A stretch of 64,000 nucleotides of DNA from Hungatella effluvii (lineage in GTDB: Bacteria; Bacillota; Clostridia; Lachnospirales; Lachnospiraceae). The DNA lies in assembly GCF_003201875.1 (NCBI RefSeq), contig NZ_QJKD01000009.1, forward strand, positions 203,309 through 267,308, in the 5' to 3' direction. Shown in pieces: positions 16,871 through 26,947 of the stretch. The translations under genes and the position numbers were made by a program. The notes beneath the pieces were generated by a model. That model made no database searches, was not told the origin of the DNA, and saw nothing but the letters and a program-made list of their open reading frames with translations. Each line of letters opens with the position of its first letter. Positions within the stretch are counted from its first letter, which is position 1.

Positions 16871-17755
16871 CTATGATACAGGATTGTCTGTATTTTTTTG
16901 AAAATCTGAGATACTTTTAGAACGGGCGGCTAACTTCAGCCAGGCTGTCAGGATATTTACGTCTTTTTGTAAATGAATTCTGTCATGAAGTGCGTCGGGA
17001 ACAGGGCCTAATTCTGAAAGCAGTTCTATGATGCTTCTTTCAATGCCTTTTTCAATTCCTAAATGTTCCCGTTGTTCCAGTTTGTCAGCAAAAAGTTCTT
17101 CCAGTGCGTTACACAAATTGCATCCCTCCTTATATTTTTTCCAGTTTGCCCTTATGATTAAATCCATGGCCGCCTCATAGACGGGGGTGTTTTCTTTCCC
17201 TTTATAAGCTTTTGCCAGCGGTTCGATATCCTCTCCTATCTTTAAATCAGAGCGCAGACGGCTGAGCCATATCGTTTCTACCGGTGATAGCTGATGAATA
17301 ATCAGCAGTTGAAATTTGAACAGCAGTTTGGATATGTAATAGATTCCAGGGAATTTTTCTGTAATATCACTGCCATATGTCTTTCTTAAAAACGTTATCA
17401 GCTTATCCGGATACTGGTTTACAACCAGTGTTACCGTTATCTCCGAAGGCTGAATTTTTGGTTCCCGTCCAGCGGCCTGATAAAGACAGGCATAGCCGTT
17501 TACCTTGAAAAAGTCATTGATCCCGAATGAAGCTCCAGGATTTTTATATTCCACGATATTATAGCGGCTGAAAATACGGCCGATACTTTTGGTAATTTTT
17601 CGATTGGACTCTTTTATGATCAGTGTATCAATCTGAAGAGGTTTTTTTGTCAGGTTAAACTCTTCATGAAACTGCAGATACTCTTTCTCGCCCTCCAGTT
17701 CAATCTGCAGCACGGCTTGAAATGCCGGATGCCATTGTAAGGGTTTGTGCTCCAT
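16871..17755 (-). CDS. PD-(D/E)XK nuclease-like (Rpn/transposase-like) protein
   Basis: The 294-residue protein fits the Rpn/YhgA-like family of PD-(D/E)XK proteins common in Clostridia. An early QIDTLIIKE gives the acidic residue, and IVEYKNPGAS gives the E-x-K motif, with helical domains after it and a charged C-terminal region (EQREHLGIEKGIERSIIE) typical of this family. Such proteins promote recombination or are of unknown use; many are annotated as transposase-like. AAAGGAG lies before the ATG. It stands alone. Confidence 0.6.
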   Translation of the reverse strand: MEHKPLQWHPAFQAVLQIELEGEKEYLQFHEEFNLTKKPLQIDTLIIKESNRKITKSIGRIFSRYNIVEYKNPGASFGINDFFKVNGYACLYQAAGREPKIQPSEITVTLVVNQYPDKLITFLRKTYGSDITEKFPGIYYISKLLFKFQLLIIHQLSPVETIWLSRLRSDLKIGEDIEPLAKAYKGKENTPVYEAAMDLIIRANWKKYKEGCNLCNALEELFADKLEQREHLGIEKGIERSIIELLSELGPVPDALHDRIHLQKDVNILTAWLKLAARSKSISDFQKNTDNPVS

Positions 17756-18141
17756 ATGGTTCTCCTTTTATTATATAGAAAATTCGGATGAACAGCAATA
17801 GGCATTCATAGGCATTTCCTCCTTCTGCACATTTTTTGTGGTTAAATATCAGGAATTGTGACCGAGATGGTCTTCTGTCGTACTTCCGTACGGGAGATTG
17901 TCTGAAGGACAATGAGAGATCAGTCTTCGTCCCAAAGGACAGAATAATAATCAAGTATGAAGTAATTATAACATATATTTACTGTAATGTCATGCAGTAA
18001 ATTTGTAGTTGCAGTAAGTGTAAATTTGCAGCCGCATCAAGTGAGAGAAGGGAGGGACCAGCAATAGCGGAAAGGAAACGCAGATCGTTTCCTTCCCCCC
18101 TATTGATGATCCAACACCAGTAAAATACTGAGGTTTCCCTT
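17756..18141. other. intergenic region with small hairpins
   Basis: No gene is evident. A hairpin CGTAC-TTCC-GTACG lies near 17878-17891, and a 9-bp stem AAGGAAACG (18072-18080) / CGTTTCCTT (18086-18094) lies after the oxidoreductase stop and may end that transcript, though it lacks a T-run. Confidence 0.4.
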
Positions 18142-19407
18142 TTAAATTTCAATCACTTTTCCCTTGGAAAGTCTTGACTCCTCCGCCGCAAACGCGACGA
18201 GGTGGCTGTTAATGGACTGCTCCAGCGAGGTGATCCCCTCCGGCTCTTTTCCGGTCTGAAGCATGTCGAGGAATTCTTCCAGCATGCGGTTGTCGCCGCC
18301 GGCGTGGCCGCTGAAATCCTCGGCCAGCCGGGAGATGTCAATAATCTGACGCGGTTTTCCAAAGAGACCGATCTCGATGGTGTTTTTGTACATGTCGCCG
18401 GTGAGATCGCCTTTGGTGCCCATGATCTTGCAGTATCGGGAAGCGCCGTCGCTGGTAAAGCCGCTCATGGTGAAATTAATGGTGCTCCCGTCGGTGTTTT
18501 CGATGTTGGTCACCTGATGGTCCACCACATTGTTGTCACAGTGGTAGACACATCGTCCGTAGGGGCCTGTCTTTATGGCTTCGTAGATCGTGTCCGTCGT
18601 CGGATGAAGGGCTAAAATGTCCACCGGCCATTCGGTGTGGCCACAGGCGATTCCGGTCTTTTCGTTGGTAACGTAGATCTTTTCTGCATCGAAGGGACAG
18701 GAGTCTTTGGCAGCGCAGCCGTCGAGGCAGCGATGCGCGGCGCCTTCCGGGGCGCAGGATTCCTTGAATAAATAGGTGCTGCCCATGGACGTAACGCGGA
18801 GCGGGGTCTTGTCAGCCAGCCATAAGTAGAGGTCGAAATCGTGGCACGTCTTCTGAAGGCACATGGGGCTGGTCGTCTCGCTGTTTCTCCAGTTTCCGCG
18901 GACAAAGCTGTGCGCCTGATGCCAGTAGCCCACGTTTTCGATGGCCTGGATGGTGACGACGTCGCCGATGATGCCGGAAGCAATCAGTTCCTTCATCTTC
19001 GAGAAAAATGGCGTATAGCGGAGCACGTGACAGACAACGATTTTCCGGTCGTATTTTTTTGACGCTTCCAGGAGCTGGCGGCACTCAGAGGGATCGGGGG
19101 AGATGGGTTTTTCCATCAAAATGTGGTATCCTCTTTCCAGAGCGGTAAGCGCCTGGGAGACGTGATCGCGGTCCTGGGTGCAGATAAAGACGGCATCGGC
19201 CATCTTGGGATGGGCCAGCAGCTCCTCCGCACTGGCAAAGCAGCGCTCCTTTGGAATGTGGTACGTCCCGGCGGTCTCCCGAAGAGCGCCGGGATCGATA
19301 TCCGCGGCTGCGGTAATCTCCATTTTGTCCGGGTGAAGCAAGGCAAATGGCGCATAGGTGATTCTTCCCCTGCTTCCAAGGCCGACGATGGCTACGGTTG
19401 TTTTCAT
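18142..19407 (-). CDS. Gfo/Idh/MocA family oxidoreductase
   Basis: The 421-residue protein has an N-terminal Rossmann fold (AIVGLGSRGRI), the family motif MEKPISPDPSECRQLL with the catalytic-region lysine, and a C-terminal alpha/beta dimerisation domain. A Cys-rich insert (CLDGCAAKDSC) is shared by a subgroup of these NAD(P)-dependent sugar dehydrogenases. It lies 16 bp after the YesM-type kinase and is probably co-transcribed with it, divergent from the xyloside transport operon, so it may act on a sugar taken up there. GGAGG precedes the ATG. Confidence 0.88.
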   Translation of the reverse strand: MKTTVAIVGLGSRGRITYAPFALLHPDKMEITAAADIDPGALRETAGTYHIPKERCFASAEELLAHPKMADAVFICTQDRDHVSQALTALERGYHILMEKPISPDPSECRQLLEASKKYDRKIVVCHVLRYTPFFSKMKELIASGIIGDVVTIQAIENVGYWHQAHSFVRGNWRNSETTSPMCLQKTCHDFDLYLWLADKTPLRVTSMGSTYLFKESCAPEGAAHRCLDGCAAKDSCPFDAEKIYVTNEKTGIACGHTEWPVDILALHPTTDTIYEAIKTGPYGRCVYHCDNNVVDHQVTNIENTDGSTINFTMSGFTSDGASRYCKIMGTKGDLTGDMYKNTIEIGLFGKPRQIIDISRLAEDFSGHAGGDNRMLEEFLDMLQTGKEPEGITSLEQSINSHLVAFAAEESRLSKGKVIEI

Positions 19408-19423
19408 GTGAATTCCTCCTGTT

Positions 19424-21127
19424 TTATGATAAATTGTTTGTATGAATACTCATGGTTACGGTGGTACGGCGGCTTCCCGGTTCTGACTCGATGGTGAGCT
19501 CCGACGACTTTTTAAAATAGAGCTTGATCCGCTTATAGAGGTTGGCCAGGCCGTAGCTCCCCGAGACCGAGCCCACCGGATTCGTATTTTTAAAGGATTC
19601 CTGGATCCGTTCCATGGTCTCCTGATCGATGCCGGGGCCGTTGTCGGTGACGGATATGACACAGCCGTCGCCATTTTCCACAATGCGTATGACGATGTGA
19701 ACCGGTGAAGAGGTGGTTTCTACCGCGTATTTCATGGAATTTTCTACTAACGGGTGAATAAGCAGCTTGGGAATCTGTATGGAGCGCACCTCCGGCTCCA
19801 CCTGGTATTCCCAGGTCAGACGGTCCCCGAACCGGAACTTCTCCACCTGCAGGTACTGTTCCACAAAGGTCAGCTCCTGATCGATGGTGATGCGGTCGCT
19901 CCCTTTTAAAATGTACTGGAACAGCTTGGCCATGGCCATGAGAATTCCGGCGTTGTCCATGTCATTTTTCTGGATCAGGCTCCAGTAGACCGATTCCAGG
20001 GCATTGATGATGAAATGAGGGTTGACCTGGGATTGCAGCGCAGTGATTTCCGCTTTGGTCCGCAAAAGTTCTTTTTCAAATACCTGCTCGATCAGACGGT
20101 TGTTCTTTTCCACCAGCGCATTGTAATGGATGTTCAGTTCATTGATGTCGGAATTGGAGTAATGCCGGTCGTTGGCCTGCAGCTTTCCGTCGGCGATCAC
20201 CATGGACTTTCTCATGTCCGACAATGGCTTTGAGATCATGCGCGCAATGAAGAGACTGCAGATCAGGAAAACGCCGGTTCCGATGAGAAAGCCGCAGATC
20301 ACGATGCCGCTCATCCAGGAGATATCATTGGAGGTCAGTTCCTTCGGAATATAGATGGAAAATGTCCAGCCGGAGTACGAGGAAGTGGAATCGGCCAGCT
20401 GGTAATTCCGTTCGAAGGCTTCCGGGTTCATGTCCTTTAGCGTCTTTCCATAGGAAACACGGGTGCCGGCGCAGTCGGTCAGCTCCAGCGTGCAGTCGCC
20501 CAGGGCGTTTAAATCCTGGGCGATGGAGACCGTTAAATCCGGCTTCAAATGAACCACGACGTATCCGCCGTGTTCAAAGGCGTAGTCCGCCAGGAGAATC
20601 CGCTTGACCGCCATGATGGTATGGCCGCCTCCGGACTCCGATTCTGACAGCAGCCATACGGCCTTACCGTTGTATTCGTCGGCCAGGGCGAGGGCGGTCT
20701 CCGGGATGGCGGCAGAGAGCGGCTCCTTAGTGTAAGGATAGATCTGGGCCTTTTTACTGTAGAGTTCGATGGATTCTAAATTGTCCGCGTAATTGATCGT
20801 ATTCATGGTTTTTAACCGGAGAGTGGAAAAACTCTCCGAGGAAAATGACGCGTTCTGATTATAGTCGTTTAAAATGGTCTGGACCGCCAGGTCGTTGCAG
20901 AGACGTTGAAGAGATGAATCCATCTCGGTCAGCGAGGAGTTAAAACGCTCCTGAGCCTGCTTGACGGTGATTTCTATATATTTGGAAGACTGCTGAAGGA
21001 TGTAGCCGGACATATTTTTATATAAGTAACCGCCGATGCAGAGAAAGGCGATGGCCATCACCAGCATGGAGGAGATGAAGATCTGCCCCGATGTGGTGTT
21101 TCCCAATAATTTCAGTTTCTGTTTCAT
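19424..21127 (-). CDS. YesM-type sensor histidine kinase
   Basis: The 567-residue protein has a first membrane helix (~15-37), an extracellular sensor of about 220 residues, a second helix (~262-290), a HAMP segment, the His_kinase motif LQSQVNPHFIINALES and a GHKL ATPase with DNGPGIDQETMERI. This is the standard layout of YesM kinases that sense sugars, often through the binding protein of the adjacent importer. Its partner is the AraC-type regulator at 26122. It is divergent from the binding-protein gene at 21316. Confidence 0.92.
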   Translation of the reverse strand: MKQKLKLLGNTTSGQIFISSMLVMAIAFLCIGGYLYKNMSGYILQQSSKYIEITVKQAQERFNSSLTEMDSSLQRLCNDLAVQTILNDYNQNASFSSESFSTLRLKTMNTINYADNLESIELYSKKAQIYPYTKEPLSAAIPETALALADEYNGKAVWLLSESESGGGHTIMAVKRILLADYAFEHGGYVVVHLKPDLTVSIAQDLNALGDCTLELTDCAGTRVSYGKTLKDMNPEAFERNYQLADSTSSYSGWTFSIYIPKELTSNDISWMSGIVICGFLIGTGVFLICSLFIARMISKPLSDMRKSMVIADGKLQANDRHYSNSDINELNIHYNALVEKNNRLIEQVFEKELLRTKAEITALQSQVNPHFIINALESVYWSLIQKNDMDNAGILMAMAKLFQYILKGSDRITIDQELTFVEQYLQVEKFRFGDRLTWEYQVEPEVRSIQIPKLLIHPLVENSMKYAVETTSSPVHIVIRIVENGDGCVISVTDNGPGIDQETMERIQESFKNTNPVGSVSGSYGLANLYKRIKLYFKKSSELTIESEPGSRRTTVTMSIHTNNLS

Positions 21128-21222
21128 GGCGCCTCCGGTTGCGTGTGGACCAGCATATTTTTATGTTACAGCATCATCATATCAAATTCATATGGTAAAA
21201 TCAAAAGATATGCATCAAGAAG

Positions 21223-21285
21223 AAAAAATAGTGGAATTTTACAAAAAAATAGTGTGGTTTCTTTCTTTGTTGTCTATTATATACT
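21223..21285 (+). promoter_or_regulatory. xyloside operon promoter with 21-bp-spaced direct repeat
   Basis: AAAAAATAGTG occurs at 21223-21233 and again at 21244-21254, exactly two helical turns apart. The second copy abuts the weak -35 region, with TATACT at 21280-21285 as -10. AraC-type regulators bind direct repeats at this spacing as activators, so the YesN-like regulator at 26122 is the expected ligand. The assignment is inference. Confidence 0.5.
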
Positions 21286-21315
21286 AAACATATCTTATGA
21301 AGGAGGGATTTACAG

Positions 21316-22677
21316 ATGAAAAAAAGATTAGCAGCAATCGTCTGTGCAGCCGCGCTGGGGGTTACATCACTCACTGGCTGTGCATCAGGAAAGCAGGAGA
21401 CTACAGCTGCAGGTACGGAGACGACCGCAGCGGCGGCCGCGGAGAAGGCGGCAGGCGAAGAGAGTAAGGCGGAGACGGGCGGGGAAACAGCGGCCAGCCA
21501 GGAAGCAGCGGAGATTACATACTGGGATACGGTCGGCAGCGTGTCGGACCGTGAGGCCAAGCTGGCCATGATCGAGCGGTTCGAAGCAGAGAACCCGGGA
21601 ATCACGGTAAAATATGAGGGAATGGAAGGCGAGGCCTACAAGACTAAGATTAAGACTGTGGTAAGCGCCAACAATCTGCCGGATATCTTCGGATACTGGG
21701 TGGGAGAGCAGTTTAAGACGCTTGTAAACTCCGGAAATGTGGAAGATTTGTCTTCCGTTTTTGAGGAGGACACGGCATTTCGCGATACCTTTGTGCCGGG
21801 CAGCTTAGACGCGGTATCCTATGACGGCAAGGTCTACGGCGCGCCGACCTCCATTACGTGTATGGCTGTCTGGTATAACAAGGCCATCTTCGAGGAGAAC
21901 GGAGTGGACGTGCCGAAGACATTTGAGGACTTAAAGGGTGTGATCAACACACTGTCTGATAAGGGCGTGACACCGATTATCGTGGGAGCCAAGGACCGCT
22001 GGCCACTTCTCGGCTGGTATTCCTACCTGGCACAGAGAATCGGCGGTGTCGATCTCTACAATGAGGTGTGTTCCGGAGATAAGAACTTCACGGAAGACGC
22101 ATATGTACAGGCTGGCGAGGAAATCAAGGCTCTGGCGAAGAAAGGCTTTATCAATGGATGCATGTCCGTAGATGCTACGACGGCAGAAGCCTTATTCGCG
22201 GCAGGTAAGGGCGCAATCTTAATTACCGGTTCCTGGTCGATTCCGACCTTTACGGAAGACCCGGAGCGCGCAAAGGATTTCTCCTATTTCCCATTCCCGG
22301 TGGCAGAGGGCGGAAAAGAGGACGAGGCCGGCTACTTATACGGCGGCGTTGCCAATACCCTGGCGATCAGCAGGTCAACGAAGAATAAAGACGCGGTTGT
22401 GAAGTTCTTAAAGTACATGATGAGTGAGGAAGAGCAGACCTTAAGTGTAGAGCGCACAGGAACCTTCTCGACCGTGAAGGTATCTCCGAAGGAAGAGAAC
22501 ATGGACCCGCTGGCATACCAGTTCAGCCAGTACGTATCCGATGGTGTGGAAGGCTTCATTCCGTATACGGATCAGGCCCTGCCTCCGGAACAGGCGGAGA
22601 ACTTATTAAACGCTTTAACCGCTATCGTTGCGGAAGACAATGCCGACGTCAAGGCGGAGCTTGCAAAGATCAAATAG
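21316..22677 (+). CDS. ABC sugar-binding lipoprotein
   Basis: The 453-residue extracellular solute-binding protein (family 1) has a signal peptide ending in the lipobox LTGC (Cys ~22), then a long Ala/Glu/Thr-rich linker (residues ~25-60) before the mature domain begins at ITYWDTVGS. Domain motifs such as NLPDIFGYW, GAPTSITCMAVWYNKAIF and GKGAILITGSWSIPTF are typical. It is first in the operon with two permeases and a GH43 enzyme, so beta-xylosides or xylo-oligosaccharides are the likely ligands. Confidence 0.92.
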   Translation: MKKRLAAIVCAAALGVTSLTGCASGKQETTAAGTETTAAAAAEKAAGEESKAETGGETAASQEAAEITYWDTVGSVSDREAKLAMIERFEAENPGITVKYEGMEGEAYKTKIKTVVSANNLPDIFGYWVGEQFKTLVNSGNVEDLSSVFEEDTAFRDTFVPGSLDAVSYDGKVYGAPTSITCMAVWYNKAIFEENGVDVPKTFEDLKGVINTLSDKGVTPIIVGAKDRWPLLGWYSYLAQRIGGVDLYNEVCSGDKNFTEDAYVQAGEEIKALAKKGFINGCMSVDATTAEALFAAGKGAILITGSWSIPTFTEDPERAKDFSYFPFPVAEGGKEDEAGYLYGGVANTLAISRSTKNKDAVVKFLKYMMSEEEQTLSVERTGTFSTVKVSPKEENMDPLAYQFSQYVSDGVEGFIPYTDQALPPEQAENLLNALTAIVAEDNADVKAELAKIK

Positions 22678-22757
22678 ATTTCACAAATTGGTACAATATT
22701 GGGGCCGCGCACGGAACACCTCCGAATACGCGGCCCCGAAAGGAATAGGTACAGAGT

Positions 22758-23636
22758 ATGAAAAAAATACATCCGGCGGTGCGGTGCCTCTTCATATTGC
22801 CTGCGGTCCTGTGGTTTTTTGCGGCAGTGATCGTGCCGGTCCTGATGGCGGTCTATTACAGCTTCTTCAGCTGGGACGGGGTGACCGCCAAGGTGTTTAT
22901 CCGCTTCGATAATTACAGGGAACTGTTTAAGGATCCGGTCGTCTGGAAGTCCCTTACCAATTCCCTGAAGATGGCATTCTGGTGCGTTCTGCTTCAGCTG
23001 CCTATCGGCATGGCGTTTTCCGTCATTCTTTTTAACCGGAAGCTGAAGGGACGGGGATTTTTCAGGACCGTGTACTTCCTTCCGGTGGTGCTGTCCTCCT
23101 CCATGATCGGTATCTTATGGGGACAGATCTACGATCCCAACTTCGGACTGTTAAACGGTCTTTTGGAGGCGGTGGGATTAAAACAGCTGCAGCAGATCTG
23201 GCTGGGGGACATGAAGCTGGCGCTGGGATGTATTATAGCGGTGGTGGTCTGGCAGTTTATCGGCAATTATATTCTGATCTACTATACGGCCCTGCATAAT
23301 ATTTCCGAGGATGTGCTGGAGTCGGCCAGGCTGGATGGAGCCGGTGTCCTGAAGCTGTTCCGTTATATTGAACTGCCTCTGATGTGGCCGGTGATCCGTC
23401 TGACCCTGATACTGGCTACGGTCAACTCCTTAAAATACTTTGACTTAGTCTACATCATGTCAAACGGAGGACCGAATCACGCCAGCGAGGTTCTGGCTTC
23501 CTATGTGGTAAAGAACGCGTTCAATTCCATGAGGATCGGCTATGCGAATACAGTGGCGGTGCTTCTGCTGGTTATGGGAATCTTCTTTATTGTTCTCTAT
23601 AACAAGATACTGGCTCCGTCATCGGCCAGTGATTAA
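22758..23636 (+). CDS. ABC sugar transporter permease (MalF/UgpA-like)
   Basis: The 292-residue protein has six predicted helices and the EAA loop seen as LESARLDGAGVLKLFRYI near residue ~190. It pairs with the permease at 23660. No ATPase is encoded in the operon, as is usual for this importer class, which shares an MsmX-type ATPase encoded elsewhere. Confidence 0.92.
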   Translation: MKKIHPAVRCLFILPAVLWFFAAVIVPVLMAVYYSFFSWDGVTAKVFIRFDNYRELFKDPVVWKSLTNSLKMAFWCVLLQLPIGMAFSVILFNRKLKGRGFFRTVYFLPVVLSSSMIGILWGQIYDPNFGLLNGLLEAVGLKQLQQIWLGDMKLALGCIIAVVVWQFIGNYILIYYTALHNISEDVLESARLDGAGVLKLFRYIELPLMWPVIRLTLILATVNSLKYFDLVYIMSNGGPNHASEVLASYVVKNAFNSMRIGYANTVAVLLLVMGIFFIVLYNKILAPSSASD

Positions 23637-23659
23637 ATATTATCGTAGGAGGTTTCCGA

Positions 23660-24490
23660 ATGAAAAAACGCAGTATATCACCAGGCAAATGGATTCTGTA
23701 CCTCATTCTGGCAATTCAGGCGGCAGTCACCACGTACCCGCTGATCTGGATGATCGTGTCCTCTTTAAAGGACAACGTATCCTTTTTTGCAGATCCATGG
23801 TCCATACCCAAGAATCCTCAGTTTGTCAATTACGTGACGGCCTGGAAAGAAGGAATCCAGGACTATATGATAAACAGCATTGTGATCACCATCGCTACGC
23901 TTTTTATCGTCATTATTTTAAGCTGTGCGTTCTCCTTCATGGTCGCCCGTTTTCCGTTTAAGGGGGGCGGACTTCTGGTTGGAATGTTTTTTGCAGGCAT
24001 GATGATTCCGGTTCACTGTACTCTCGTTCCGCTCTATAGTATGATGAACGGACTGGGATGGCTGGACAGCTTATGGGCCCTGCTTTTTCCCTATGTGGCG
24101 TCGGGACTGCCGCTGGCCATCTTCCTGACTTACGGCCACTACCAGCAGATTCCCATGGAACTGGAGGAGGCGGCGAGAATGGATGGATGCGGTGTTATCC
24201 GGATGTTTCTCTACATCTTTCTGCCGCTGGCCAAGCCGGTGATTTCCACCATCGGGATCCTGACGGCCATCAGCGTGTGGAACGAGTTCATATTTGCCAA
24301 TATCATCATCTCTGACCCGCTTAAGAAGACTCTGCCGGTAGGCCTTCTGGCGTTAAAGGGAACGTACAATACGAACTACGCTGCGGTCAGTGCGGCGTTG
24401 ACTATTTCCGCGATACCGATTATCATAGTCTATATCCTGATGTCAGGAAAGATTCAGGCTGGTATGGTCTCGGGCGCGGTGAAGAGCTGA
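23660..24490 (+). CDS. ABC sugar transporter permease (MalG/UgpE-like)
   Basis: The 276-residue protein has six helices and the EAA motif LEEAARMDGCGVIRMFLYIF. It starts 23 bp after the first permease behind AGGAGG, and GH43 follows 13 bp after it. Together with the binding protein it forms the importer of the locus. Confidence 0.92.
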   Translation: MKKRSISPGKWILYLILAIQAAVTTYPLIWMIVSSLKDNVSFFADPWSIPKNPQFVNYVTAWKEGIQDYMINSIVITIATLFIVIILSCAFSFMVARFPFKGGGLLVGMFFAGMMIPVHCTLVPLYSMMNGLGWLDSLWALLFPYVASGLPLAIFLTYGHYQQIPMELEEAARMDGCGVIRMFLYIFLPLAKPVISTIGILTAISVWNEFIFANIIISDPLKKTLPVGLLALKGTYNTNYAAVSAALTISAIPIIIVYILMSGKIQAGMVSGAVKS

Positions 24491-24503
24491 ACGGGGGAAT
24501 ACG

Positions 24504-26093
24504 ATGGAAAATTATATTGTTAATCCGGTTTTACCCGGATTTCATCCGGATCCGTCCATTATACGGGTGGGTATGGACTACTATATGGCCGTGTCCACCT
24601 TTGAGTGGTTTCCTGGCGTCTGTATCTACCATTCCACAGATTTACAGAACTGGGAACTGGCGGCCAGGCCGCTGGACCGTGTCTCCCAGCTGGACATGAA
24701 GGGCAATGATGCCTCCGGCGGAGTGTTTGCCCCCTGTCTTTCCTATGACAACGGCGTGTTCTACCTGGTTTATACCAATGTGAGGACACACTGGTACGAA
24801 TTTATGGACTGCCATAATTATCTGGTGACGGCCTCGGATATCCGGGGGGAGTGGTCAGAACCCGTCTATCTGCACAGCATGGGCTTTGATCCGTCGCTGT
24901 TTCACGATGATGACGGGAGAAAATGGGTGGTCAGCATTGTGAGGCATTACCGGAAGATGCGCGTTCAGAAGATCGCCCTGCAGGAATACGACCCTGTTTT
25001 AAAGAAAATGACGGGGTTGCTGACGGAGATCTTCGGGGGCAGCGGGCTGACGGCTCCGGAAGGACCTCACCTCTACCGGAAGGATGGCTTTTACTATATC
25101 ATGACTGCGGAAGGCGGGACGGAATACGGCCACGCGGTCACCATGGGCCGGTCGGAGAGGATCGGCGGTCCCTACGAGCTGTCGCCCTATAATCCGGTTT
25201 TAACGTCAAGAAATGATCTGACACTTCCTTTACAGAAGACCGGACATGCTGATCTCGTGGAAGCGCCGGATGGGGAGTGGTATATGGTGCATCTATGCGG
25301 TCGGCCGCTGCCGCCGTTTCGCCGGTGCATTCTTGGGAGAGAGACAGCGGTCCAGCATGTGAGATGGACAGAGGACGGATGGCTCTGTCTCGCGGATGGG
25401 GGAAAGGAACCGCAGGTACGCGTTCCGGTATCGTGGCCGGTGGAACGGAAACTGGAGGAGGAGATCCGGTATTCGTTCCAGGGGCCGGATTTAAGCCCGG
25501 ATTTCTTTTCGCTCCGAGTGCCTCTGGGGGAGGCATTGTCACTCACAGAGCGTCCGGGGTGTCTGCGGCTGACGGGAAAGGATTCTCCCAATTCCAGGTT
25601 TGAACAGAGCCTGATCGCGCGGAGACAGGAGGATTTCGCGTTCAGCTTTGAGACCGAACTGGATTTTGAACCATCCTCAGAGCGGCAGATGGCGGGAATT
25701 CTGTATTTTTATGACGAGTGTGATTTTTACTACCTTCGTGTGACTCACGGACAGAGCGGACAGAAGATTATCGATGTAATGCAGATGAACCGGGGAAAGA
25801 CGGAGTATATGCCTGACTGCGGCATTGCGGTGCCGGAGGGGCGGAGCATCCGGCTTAAGCTGGTGGTGCGCCGGACCGAGGCTTCCTGTTACTACAGCCT
25901 GGAGCAGGGGGCGTGGCAGCCGGCAGGAAATACGCTGGATGCCTCGCTTCTGTCTGACGAGTATCCGGAGGAAGGGGCTTACACGGGAGCCATGGTTGGC
26001 CTGGGATGCCATGACATGGCGTACCGCAGCGCCAGGGCGTATTTCAAGTATGCAGTGTACCGCAGAGAAGGGACCGGAATGGGAATAGACTGA
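24504..26093 (+). CDS. GH43 glycoside hydrolase (beta-xylosidase type)
   Basis: The 529-residue protein is a GH43 enzyme of the intracellular beta-xylosidase type, with no signal peptide. The five-bladed propeller starts with NPVLPGFHPDPSIIRVG, whose Asp is the general base. GFDPSLFHDDDGRKW supplies the pKa modulator, and TAPEGPHLYRK supplies the catalytic acid Glu. The last ~190 residues form the C-terminal beta-sandwich of this subgroup (YLRVTHGQSGQK). It would split imported xylo-oligosaccharides; alpha-L-arabinofuranosidase activity is also found in the family. Confidence 0.92.
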   Translation: MENYIVNPVLPGFHPDPSIIRVGMDYYMAVSTFEWFPGVCIYHSTDLQNWELAARPLDRVSQLDMKGNDASGGVFAPCLSYDNGVFYLVYTNVRTHWYEFMDCHNYLVTASDIRGEWSEPVYLHSMGFDPSLFHDDDGRKWVVSIVRHYRKMRVQKIALQEYDPVLKKMTGLLTEIFGGSGLTAPEGPHLYRKDGFYYIMTAEGGTEYGHAVTMGRSERIGGPYELSPYNPVLTSRNDLTLPLQKTGHADLVEAPDGEWYMVHLCGRPLPPFRRCILGRETAVQHVRWTEDGWLCLADGGKEPQVRVPVSWPVERKLEEEIRYSFQGPDLSPDFFSLRVPLGEALSLTERPGCLRLTGKDSPNSRFEQSLIARRQEDFAFSFETELDFEPSSERQMAGILYFYDECDFYYLRVTHGQSGQKIIDVMQMNRGKTEYMPDCGIAVPEGRSIRLKLVVRRTEASCYYSLEQGAWQPAGNTLDASLLSDEYPEEGAYTGAMVGLGCHDMAYRSARAYFKYAVYRREGTGMGID

Positions 26094-26121
26094 TAAAGAC
26101 GGACGGAGAAGGGGGGAAACC

Positions 26122-26898
26122 ATGGAACGGACCTATACACTAATGCTGGTGGAGGATGAGCGGAATATTCTGTATGGCATGAAGAATGCCATCCTCTGCC
26201 ACAAGCCCCAGGTTACTGATATTCTGACCGCTGAAAATGGACGGGAGGCGCTGGAGCTTTTGGAGGAACGGGTTCCGGATATCATCATTACGGATATCCG
26301 CATGCCGGAGGTAGACGGCACCGAGCTGGTCCGCCGGATTCGTGAACAGGGGTACGAGATGCCTGTGATCATTCTGACGGCCATGACGGACTTTGCCATT
26401 GCCAGGGATTTGATCCATTACCAGATTCAGAATTACATCGTGAAGCCATTTTCGATTGAGGAGATCTTAAAGGAGACGGAGGTGGCCATCGGAGAACTGA
26501 AGAAGCGCAGCCAGATGAAGATGGCGCAGAAGATCGTGAAGGAGTTCCCGGAACTGGTGGAAACTCCGCCCTCCAGCGAGAACCAGCTGATATCACAGGC
26601 CGTGGAATACATAAGCAGCCACTTGGACGGCGCAGCCTCTTTAAATGACATTTCCGGGGCGCTCCATGTGAGCAAGGCGTATCTGTCCACACTGTTTAAG
26701 CGGGAGATGAATACGACCGTGACGGATTTTGTGACGAAGCAGCGGATGAAGGAGGCAAAAAAGCTTCTTCTGGAGACCGATATGCTGGTATCAGAGATCT
26801 ATTTAAAGGTGGGCTACCAGAGCGATAAGTACTTTATCAAGGTGTTTAAGGAGATGGAGGGGGTGACGCCTCTTGCCTACCGGAAACGTTGGAAATGA
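26122..26898 (+). CDS. YesN-type response regulator, AraC family
   Basis: The 258-residue protein has a receiver domain (phospho-acceptor Asp in IIITDIRMPEVDG) and a C-terminal AraC-type pair of helix-turn-helix motifs (VSKAYLSTLFKREMNTTVTD and VGYQSDKYFIKVFKEMEGVT). At this length it lacks the long linker of many YesN proteins. It closes the xyloside operon and should be phosphorylated by the kinase at 19424. Confidence 0.93.
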   Translation: MERTYTLMLVEDERNILYGMKNAILCHKPQVTDILTAENGREALELLEERVPDIIITDIRMPEVDGTELVRRIREQGYEMPVIILTAMTDFAIARDLIHYQIQNYIVKPFSIEEILKETEVAIGELKKRSQMKMAQKIVKEFPELVETPPSSENQLISQAVEYISSHLDGAASLNDISGALHVSKAYLSTLFKREMNTTVTDFVTKQRMKEAKKLLLETDMLVSEIYLKVGYQSDKYFIKVFKEMEGVTPLAYRKRWK

Positions 26899-26947
26899 AA
26901 ATCACTATCAGATTTGCCTCATTTGTGCGGATGAATCTGGAAGATTG

